Shown here one piece after another: positions 7,701 through 11,639 of a DNA stretch of 11,639 bases. Made by a program: the position numbers and the translations under genes. The notes under the pieces were generated by a model, which was given only the letters and a program-made list of their open reading frames with translations, did not search any database and had not been told where the DNA came from. Every line of letters starts with the position of its first letter. Within the stretch, counting starts at the first letter, position 1. The stretch is from Desulfobulbaceae bacterium UBA2213 (GTDB lineage: Bacteria; Desulfobacterota; Desulfobulbia; Desulfobulbales; Desulfocapsaceae), in contig DCUN01000070.1 in assembly GCA_002327225.1 (NCBI GenBank), forward strand, positions 4,276 through 15,914, given 5' to 3'.

Positions 7701-7822
7701 ACATCTGGGAAGGCGTCGATGGGCAGGCGGGTCCAGGCCACCCAGCCACCAATGGCCAGGATGGCGGTCAGGGTGAGCACCATCCAGCGGCGAGCAAGAA
7801 GAATATTGATGAATCGTTCCAT
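4733..7822 (-). CDS. czcA: Heavy-metal efflux RND pump, CzcA/CusA family
   Basis: A 1029-residue inner-membrane proton-driven pump of the heavy-metal efflux RND family. Membrane segment 1 is at about 12-30, five segments lie at about 342-495 and further segments at about 525-541 and 862-1015, with two large periplasmic porter domains between. Hallmarks are RLPIDAFPDVTNVQV (32-46), Asp401 and Glu408 in the proton-relay segment VDAAIVIVEN, FMPHLDEGAI (547-556), LEYGGQFENQQRAMQRL (845-861) and GIAVQNGVVLIAF. By eye the three CusA copper-binding methionines are replaced (Leu, Gln and Glu), and the Czc-type DFG has Ala393 instead of Asp, so the metal remains unassigned. The ATG at 7820-7822 has GGAGG 8 nt upstream and lies 14 nt after the czcB stop; a TTG at 7849 in the same frame lies inside czcB and is less likely. 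It should pair with czcB and czcC. Confidence 0.93.
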   Translation of the reverse strand: MERFINILLARRWMVLTLTAILAIGGWVAWTRLPIDAFPDVTNVQVMVLTEAPGLSSVDVEQQITYPIEQQMGGVPKVTQVRSLSKAGLSQVIVVFEDSTDIYFARQQIFERLAIAREHLPALAEPELGPISTGLGEIFQYTLEGDGMDAMELRRLQDAIVTPQLRPIPGVNEVNSFGGFVRQYQVLVNQEALLKYAISLREVVEALEKNNANAAGGFIVRGWEQTYIRGLGQLTGPEDIGEVVLKSHDGTPVHIHDVAKVTIGPHPRQGAVTRDGKGEAVAGMVIMLRDENAKDVVTRVKNAIPRIQESLPDGARLNVFYDRTELIEACIKTVVDALTEGGFFVILVLFLFLAELRTALIVVLSLPLTFLITFLIMGPVGISSNLMSLGGLAFSVGMVVDAAIVIVENMRRHFAENPDKSMKIRVAALAVVEVARPVAFSVMIIAIVLVPLFSLQGIEGKMFMPLAATMIIAILVSLVVALTAVPVLSALVLSQKPEKEFWFVRALNRGYLALLTNARRHGAMTMVIAVLSLAAAGWAVTGIGTEFMPHLDEGAIAINAVRLPNASLEGSVSVSSFIEKRLLASFPEVLTVVSKTGRAEISEDPMGPEQTDLFIMLKPKKEWTAGRTKTELIEVMNKELSTIPGIRLSFSQPIALRVNELISGVKSDLAVKVYGEDLEKLKGYADRIAAILSGLEGARDVKVEQVSGMEQVEITYDRKTLARYGVNAGDVNEVIEIALAGREATRVVEGPLRTATVVRLAEKERLDLDALDKLLIRGASGEPIRLGQVAKITLVEGPAQIGREKGMRRVAAEVNIRGRDLGGFVAETQQKLHDIEKELPSGYFLEYGGQFENQQRAMQRLTIVVPAALFLIFCLLYMALGTLRDSLLVILNLPFALVGGILAIRAWGMPLSVSAAVAFICLLGIAVQNGVVLIAFFRQLRDAGHSIDETILEGCRLRFRPLLMTALTSFIGHLPMLYASGSGADIQKPLAVVVMGGLITSTILTLVVIPVLYGWLEKRFAPAIAMKAR

Positions 7823-7836
7823 AGTAGTATCCTCCC

Positions 7837-9195
7837 TTAATCCGCGCAACCTGCGCCCATCTTGCCGCGCAGGACATCGCTCTTGAGTAGAAAGGAGCCA
7901 TCGGTGATGATCCGTTGCCCCGCCGTGATGCCGGAGGTGATCTCCACCAGATCATCAAAGCGGGCGCCTAAGGTGACAGGGCGTCGCACCCAGTAGTCAC
8001 CATCCTTGTGGGTAAAGACAAAGGTCCGGCCTTCGTCGGCCAGCACTGCCACCTTGGGCACGACCAGAGTCTCGCCCGCAGCGGGCAGAAGGAGACGCAC
8101 CGAGACAAACATGCCGGGTTTGAGCAGGGCATCAGTGTTGTCCACGCTGAAACGGGCTTTGGCGGTACGGGTCTCTTCGCTCATGCGGCCGGCGATCGTG
8201 TCGAGCTTGCCGGTAAAACTGCGACCCAAGGCGTCAACCTTGGCTTCACCACCAACAGCGCCGGAAACGGCGGCAAGATCAATTTCTTTCAAGTCAGCCA
8301 TGATCCAAATTTTATCCAGGGCGGAAATGGTGAGAAGCTCCTTGCCGGTTTCGGCGTACTCACCGGGAGCGGTGTGGCCCTCAATGACGGTTCCTGCCCT
8401 GGAGGCGCGGACCATCACCAGACCGCTTAAGGCGGCGGCCCCATTCCTGGCCGAGATGCCCTCAATTTCAGTCTTGCTAAGCCCCAGGCGCAGGAGGCGG
8501 CCACGGGCGGTGGCGATCTCGGTTTCTGCCTCGGTCTGTTTGGCCTCGGCTTCCTGGACTTCAACCTGGGCCGCGACTTTTTTGGAAAAGAGCAATGCTT
8601 CCCGTTCAGCCGCTTTGCGGGCGAAGTCAAGCCCGGCTTTGGCCTTGAGGTAGCTGCCCTTGGCCTCCGCCACTTCGGGGCTGTCGACTTCAAAGAGTGG
8701 CGCCCCAACCTCGACTTGTGTCCCTGGCATCGTGAAGCCGCGGGTGATCAAGCCGGTCAGGGGGCTGGCCACATGGACGGTACGGGTCTCGTCGAGCTGG
8801 ACCTCGCCGGGCAGGATGTGCTCTTCATGGCGTCCTTGCTGTTTTTCCGGAAAACCGGTGCGCACCAGGCCATTGTCGCCCATCAGCCCGGCGTCGAGCT
8901 TGACCATGCCGATTTCGTAACGGCACTCGTCACACTGGTGTTGGAGGATATCGTGTTCGCAGCGGGCGGCCCACATTTCATCCACGGGCCGGTCAAGATC
9001 GGAAACTTCGGCCCCATGATCATGGCCGTCGACAGATTTTTCTTCCTTGTGAGTTTTTCCGTCATCAAGGGCGGTCTCCTCATGGGGGGGCGCGGTCTGG
9101 GACTGGCTGCGGGCGGCGAAAAAAACACCAGTGCCGGCCAGGGCGGTAAACAGTGCAATGATAATGACCAGGGAAGTCGTTTTCGTATGATTCAT
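7837..9195 (-). CDS. czcB: RND efflux periplasmic adaptor (CzcB/CusB family)
   Basis: A 452-residue membrane-fusion protein linking the pump to the outer-membrane channel. A membrane anchor or signal segment (8-28) is followed by a His/acid-rich stretch (HEE, HKEE, DGHDHGAE, 38-63). Then comes a compact metal-binding module, CEHDILQHQCDECRYEIG, with Cys79, His81, His86, Cys88 and Cys91. The barrel-sandwich half-motifs are VASPLTGLITRGFTMPGTQV (142-161) and RASRAGTVIEGHTAPGEY (263-280), separated by an alpha-helical hairpin rich in Ala and Glu (175-245). The beta-barrel has WIMADLKEIDL (297-307) and the distal domain LKPGMFVSVRLLL. The C-terminus MGAGCAD is a common ending in this family. The start overlaps the czcC stop (ATGA), with GGAG upstream. 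The Cys/His module suggests metal capture or sensing in the periplasm; that role is inferred. Confidence 0.93.
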   Translation of the reverse strand: MNHTKTTSLVIIIALFTALAGTGVFFAARSQSQTAPPHEETALDDGKTHKEEKSVDGHDHGAEVSDLDRPVDEMWAARCEHDILQHQCDECRYEIGMVKLDAGLMGDNGLVRTGFPEKQQGRHEEHILPGEVQLDETRTVHVASPLTGLITRGFTMPGTQVEVGAPLFEVDSPEVAEAKGSYLKAKAGLDFARKAAEREALLFSKKVAAQVEVQEAEAKQTEAETEIATARGRLLRLGLSKTEIEGISARNGAAALSGLVMVRASRAGTVIEGHTAPGEYAETGKELLTISALDKIWIMADLKEIDLAAVSGAVGGEAKVDALGRSFTGKLDTIAGRMSEETRTAKARFSVDNTDALLKPGMFVSVRLLLPAAGETLVVPKVAVLADEGRTFVFTHKDGDYWVRRPVTLGARFDDLVEITSGITAGQRIITDGSFLLKSDVLRGKMGAGCAD

Positions 9196-10514
9196 GGGTT
9201 ACTCCTGTCGGAAGAGGATGACAAAGAATTTTGCGACCTTGCCGGAAATTCTGGTTTACCAATAAGGCGGTCGAGAGTGATGGCGGCGCGGTTGAGGTCG
9301 AGTATGACATCCAGATGGCGCACCTTCACTGTCACCAGAGACTGAGATGCTTCCAGGACATCGCTGTAGCGAAATTTGCCAACTCGAAATCCTTCACGGA
9401 CTCCCTCGGCGGCTTCGCTGGAGCGATTCAGAACTTCGTTCCGTAACGTGTCGGCCTCCGCATCGGCAGCGACCAGTATAGTATGGGTCTTGATGAGTTC
9501 GAGTCGCAGGCGGCTTGCTGCGGCTTTTTCTTTGGTCATAGCCTTGTGTGCTGTTGCGCCAGCTTCGGCTAGAGCTGTCTGATTGCGCTGAAAAAGCGGC
9601 AGGGGAATAGAAAAACCGATGGAGACGGCGCGAGCGTCTTTGTCTGGAATCTCCCGGACGGCAAGGGAGAGAGAAGGGTCCGCCCAAGCGTTGGCCTGCT
9701 CCAGCGAGAGCCGGGATGCGGCAAGCTGGGTCTCGCTTCGGCGCAGGGTGAGCAGGGGAGAGTCCTGTATCCCGGCCAACAACGTTTGCTGATCTGGAAT
9801 GGAGACTTTTTGAGAAAGGTGTCCGGCGGCAGTTACGGTGATATTGTCTGTCTCGGCAAGGGTCGTGGCAAGATCAAGTTCTGCCTTGGTCAGCAGGCGT
9901 TTGAGTTTTTGGGTTTCCGCAGTGGCCTCCGATTTTCTGGCCTCGGCCCTGGTTTCTTCGGTGGCGGCAAGTTCGCCGGCCGCAACCCGTTCATAGGTGA
10001 TGCCGGCCAGCTCCGAGGCGATCTGTTCCGCCTCTTGCTGTAGAATCAACCGTTCGCGGGCGCCATGTACCTCCAGAAAGGCCATTCTGACCTCGGCGGC
10101 AATGTCGACCCAGACCGCTGCCTGTTCGTGCTGCAGTCGCAGAATTTCGGCCTGGCCTTGGTTCTTCCGGGCTGATGGCTTGCCGCCGATTTCGAAGGGT
10201 TGACTCAGGGATACCGTGGTCTCCCGCACATCGTCAATGGGCAGATCGCCCCCTAGATTGTCCCATTCGACCCCAAGCTCAGGATTTGGGGGCAGGCCAG
10301 CATGCTTTAATTTGAGCACGGCGGCATCAAGGTCAGCATGAAAGGCGGTGAGCTCCTGCCGGTTCCGAGAGGCATGGTCAAGGGCCTCTTCAAGGGTCAG
10401 CCCGCTAGGGGTGGAGGGATTAGTGAGCTCTGCAGCCTGTATGGGAGGGGGAAGGGCAAGCCACAGGCCGATCGCAAAAACAACAATGTACAAGATGAAT
10501 CGTTGGATGGGCAT
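9192..10514 (-). CDS. czcC: Outer-membrane efflux channel (CzcC/TolC family)
   Basis: A 440-residue outer-membrane factor expected to trimerise as the exit duct of the pump. A signal peptide ends near PPIQA-AEL (27-30); no lipobox cysteine is present. The first repeat begins with LTLEEALDHASRNRQEL (39-55), followed by the CzcC-like AGLPPNPELGVEWDN (72-86) and LSQPFEIGGKPSARK. The second repeat has SPLLTLRRSETQLAASR, FSIPLPLFQRNQ (301-312) and FRVGKFRYSDVLEASQSL (376-393). Long Ala/Glu-rich helical stretches separate them. The C-terminus is an unusual Ser-rich tail, SLSSSSDRSNP. GGAGGAG lies 5 nt before the ATG. It is the first gene of the tightly coupled C-B-A set and overlaps czcB by 4 nt. 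Confidence 0.92.
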   Translation of the reverse strand: MPIQRFILYIVVFAIGLWLALPPPIQAAELTNPSTPSGLTLEEALDHASRNRQELTAFHADLDAAVLKLKHAGLPPNPELGVEWDNLGGDLPIDDVRETTVSLSQPFEIGGKPSARKNQGQAEILRLQHEQAAVWVDIAAEVRMAFLEVHGARERLILQQEAEQIASELAGITYERVAAGELAATEETRAEARKSEATAETQKLKRLLTKAELDLATTLAETDNITVTAAGHLSQKVSIPDQQTLLAGIQDSPLLTLRRSETQLAASRLSLEQANAWADPSLSLAVREIPDKDARAVSIGFSIPLPLFQRNQTALAEAGATAHKAMTKEKAAASRLRLELIKTHTILVAADAEADTLRNEVLNRSSEAAEGVREGFRVGKFRYSDVLEASQSLVTVKVRHLDVILDLNRAAITLDRLIGKPEFPARSQNSLSSSSDRSNP

Positions 10515-10682
10515 AGATACTCCTCCAGAGAGAAGGAAATTGAGAAAGGGTATGGTTTCGGTCTGGTCGCCAGTTAATACGGGAAACGGACCGCTGTTAA
10601 CTCTTGGCTTTGTTGGAATGAGTTCCGTCTACCGGCAATGCAAGGGTGATAACCGTTGACGAATCTCAGGGGTGATAAGGGA
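10515..10682. other. Spacer between the small secreted-protein gene and czcC
   Basis: A 168-nt spacer in which I see no gene or hairpin terminator. GGGTGATAA occurs twice (10644-10652 and 10670-10678, 26 bp apart, same orientation), just beyond the 3' end of the small gene. GTTAAC and a related GTTAAT occur near 10573-10600. No strong minus-strand promoter is evident, so czcC is probably read from upstream. Confidence 0.4.
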
Positions 10683-11099
10683 TCAAATCAGGAGAATGAT
10701 GCTTTTCAGGGAGACGAGTTGGGGCGGAATAAAGGCAGGAGCGGGAGGGATGAAAGGTTTGTTGTTACTGAGGGTAAGGATGATTGGCGGTCCCGCTGAG
10801 GTCATGGCGGGGGCTGGCAGTTGGACTATGTCTCTATGGTGGTGATTTGATACGTCTTCTTCCAGAGTGACGTCCAGACAATGATCTTGCCCTTCAGTTT
10901 GATTGTTACTCAGGGTGAATACATTTGTCGTGGCCGAGCACTCCTCGCCGGCAAGACCGCAAGACGAGCGGTTTTGTTCCAAATGCACATTCCCGTCAGG
11001 AGTGAAACAGAGGTTCGCTTTCCCCTCAACCCCGAATGAAAGGACGGTGAGGAGTAAAATGATAATGCCGTGCCTGATGTATCGTAAGGTATGCAGCAT
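10683..11099 (-). CDS. Small secreted Cys/His protein at the head of the efflux unit
   Basis: A 138-residue protein I cannot assign to a named family. A hydrophobic segment (11-22) after basic residues predicts a signal peptide, perhaps cleaved after VEG (residue 26). The mature part has four cysteines in NLCFTPDGNVHLE (Cys31), SSCGLAGEEC (Cys47, Cys54) and DHCLDVTLEED (His73, Cys74), plus an HHH run at 86-88. A Pro-rich segment (96-126) leads to the hydrophobic C-terminus VSLKSIILLI. From memory, similar short secreted ORFs with a CF-x-x-DG-x-V motif and a later C-(V/L)-D segment sit in front of RND metal-efflux genes in Deltaproteobacteria. A periplasmic metal-binding accessory role is a reasonable guess. 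The ATG lacks a good ribosome-binding site, so the start is less certain. It is upstream of czcC by 168 nt on the same strand. Confidence 0.7.
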   Translation of the reverse strand: MLHTLRYIRHGIIILLLTVLSFGVEGKANLCFTPDGNVHLEQNRSSCGLAGEECSATTNVFTLSNNQTEGQDHCLDVTLEEDVSNHHHRDIVQLPAPAMTSAGPPIILTLSNNKPFIPPAPAFIPPQLVSLKSIILLI

Positions 11100-11224
11100 G
11101 ATGCAATGGAGACTCAGAGAGTTGATAATGAATCAAGACTTGTTATCGTAACATAAACATCAAGCAGCCGCAGGGCAATGAACACAGGGGGACATTGCGT
11201 ATCTTTACTGATAACTGATTGAAA

Positions 11225-11254
11225 TAAATACCATGAACATGTTCATCGTGTCAA
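11225..11254 (-). promoter_or_regulatory. Candidate promoter of the efflux unit
   Basis: On the minus strand a perfect TTGACA -35 box (11249-11254) is followed by an 18-nt spacer and TATTTA (11225-11230, 3 of 6 to the -10 consensus). The start would be near 11218, giving a leader of about 119 nt before the small secreted-protein gene. A weak -10 box with a palindrome in the spacer is typical of a promoter that needs or is blocked by a regulator. Confidence 0.5.
11233..11246. promoter_or_regulatory. Perfect 14-bp palindrome, likely operator
   Basis: ATGAACATGTTCAT is self-complementary and sits exactly in the middle of the 18-nt spacer of the candidate efflux promoter, 2 nt from each box. The TGAAC/GTTCA halves loosely recall ArsR/SmtB-type metal-sensor sites, while the position between -35 and -10 is also where MerR-type regulators bind. 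No regulator gene is in the window, so the binder is unknown. Confidence 0.55.
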
Positions 11255-11264
11255 TCGCAAACAC

Positions 11265-11327
11265 TTAGAGTCTCATGGCCGAGTGTGTAAAATAGTTTGT
11301 GTAAACAAAAAACAAGGAGTCAGGCAT
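11265..11327 (-). pseudogene. Orphan 5' stub of lpxK
   Basis: The minus-strand sequence starts with the same ATG and codons as lpxK (M-P-D-S) and the same upstream DNA, then departs into unrelated sequence and stops after 20 codons (MPDSLFFVYTNYFTHSAMRL). It has no LpxK content beyond codon 4. It is best read as the remnant of the lpxK 5' end left on the far side of the efflux island, not as a functional gene. Confidence 0.6.
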
Positions 11328-11334
11328 GGGGATT

Positions 11335-11363
11335 ATGTTATGAAGTAAAGTGAGATTTGTGAA
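11335..11363 (-). promoter_or_regulatory. Second copy of the lpxK promoter, facing the efflux unit
   Basis: The same TTCACA (11358-11363), 17-nt spacer and TAACAT (11335-11340) are unchanged in the distal repeat. Here it no longer precedes lpxK but points leftwards into the efflux unit, about 230 nt from its first gene. If active, it would add constitutive transcription to the efflux genes. Confidence 0.35.
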
Positions 11364-11400
11364 CTTGTGTGACGTTTGCAAGAGGCTCAAGTTGTTTTTG

Positions 11401-11457
11401 TCTTTTGCAGGGTGTCCCTGGCTGCATGCCAGGGACACTGAAAAAAGATGTTTTTTT
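11401..11457 (+). terminator. Distal copy of the hairpin plus T tract
   Basis: The 11-bp inner stem GTGTCCCTGGC/GCCAGGGACAC (11412-11422, 11428-11438) is identical to the first copy, with loop TGCAT instead of TGCAG. The outer A/T stem keeps six of seven pairs, and seven Ts follow (11451-11457). As in the other copy, no annotated plus-strand gene ends here. Confidence 0.45.
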
Positions 11458-11639
11458 CCATCAAATGGTATTATTATATTCATTTTTTACTGAACTTTAT
11501 GATAAATGATACTCTCTTTTATAAAGAGTTTCAGCATGAAATATATGAACTGATTGTCCAAGTGTTTAACGGTTTGAAAGAATTTAAAATTTTATAATAT
11601 GCTGCAGGTCAATGCTCTTAGGAGCCGTTACGAAATAAC

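Larger units (their letters stand above)
4655..11315. mobile_element. Putative acquired metal-efflux island bracketed by direct repeats
   Basis: The roughly 6.7-kb segment between the two repeat copies contains only the efflux unit and its leader gene. The czcA region is visibly richer in G+C than lpxC and the A/T-rich flanks. The arrangement leaves lpxK intact on the left and an orphan 5' end of lpxK on the right, as expected if a segment carrying its own copy of the lpxK upstream region entered at that locus. No integrase, transposase or inverted terminal repeat is seen inside, so the mechanism is unknown; homologous recombination through the repeats could delete the segment cleanly. The mobile status is inference from the repeats. 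Confidence 0.45.
11316..11541. repeat. Direct repeat, distal copy (about 226 bp)
   Basis: This is the second copy of the repeat at 4428-4654, offset by 6,888 bp and in the same orientation. Differences by eye are two substitutions just upstream of the ATG-equivalent, a G-to-T change in the hairpin loop, a C-to-A change beside the hairpin, one T fewer in the T tract (seven rather than eight), and two G-to-A changes. The stem arms of the main hairpin are intact. On the left it meets the island end; on the right it continues into A/T-rich sequence that may be the original upstream flank of lpxK. Confidence 0.95.
11100..11639. other. Regulatory region of the efflux unit, repeat copy, right flank
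   Basis: No complete gene is seen in this 540-nt stretch. From 11100 to 11315 it holds the efflux-unit leader, with small inverted repeats (TTGAT-AATGA-ATCAA at 11122-11136; TTA-TCG-TAA) and CAATG...CATTG around a run of five Gs near 11176-11197. It also holds a promoter with palindrome, and a 20-codon orphan frame continuing from the lpxK stub. From 11316 to 11541 it is the second repeat copy. The remaining 98 nt are A/T-rich and may reach the 3' end of the gene that originally lay upstream of lpxK, which cannot be identified from so little sequence. Confidence 0.5.

Overview
The window looks like a Gram-negative chromosome segment, most likely from a Desulfobulbaceae-like member of the Desulfobacterota. 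Two lipid A genes show an outer membrane, and the permease/mini-thioredoxin pair and the style of the metal-efflux proteins fit that group. The taxonomic placement is inference from gene content and sequence flavour only. No rRNA, tRNA or CRISPR array is visible.

Layout from left to right. Positions 1-270 (minus) hold the start of a probable transposase that runs off the left edge. A good sigma70-type promoter (399-427, plus) then leads to a two-gene plus-strand unit: an ArsP/YraQ-type permease (578-1876) and an 80-residue thioredoxin-like protein (1944-2186). Next come two minus-strand lipid A genes, lpxC (2172-3173, overlapping the end of the small redox gene tail to tail) and lpxK (3375-4439). 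To the right of lpxK lies a minus-strand heavy-metal efflux unit, transcribed as a small secreted Cys/His protein (10683-11099), the outer-membrane channel czcC (9192-10514), the periplasmic adaptor czcB (7837-9195) and the inner-membrane RND pump czcA (4733-7822). Genes C, B and A are tightly packed (ATGA overlap, then a 14-nt gap) and should form one tripartite envelope-spanning pump.

The main structural observation is a direct repeat of about 227 bp, about 97% identical, at 4428-4654 and 11316-11541. It consists of the 5' flank of lpxK plus its first four codons, and the two copies bracket the whole efflux unit. The efflux genes therefore look like a roughly 6.7-kb insert at the 5' end of lpxK that left the gene intact with one copy of its upstream region and left an orphaned 5' stub at the far side. 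The repeat carries a possible promoter placed so that lpxK mRNA would be leaderless. The far copy points the same promoter into the efflux unit. Each copy also holds a strong hairpin followed by a T tract on the plus strand.

The efflux unit has a second candidate promoter of its own, with a perfect 14-bp palindrome centred between the -35 and -10 elements, but no regulator gene is in the window. By eye the pump lacks the CusA copper-binding methionines and also the first Asp of the CzcA DFG motif, so the metal it exports cannot be named. The small secreted protein at the head of the unit has no name I can give it and is the best candidate for an undescribed component.
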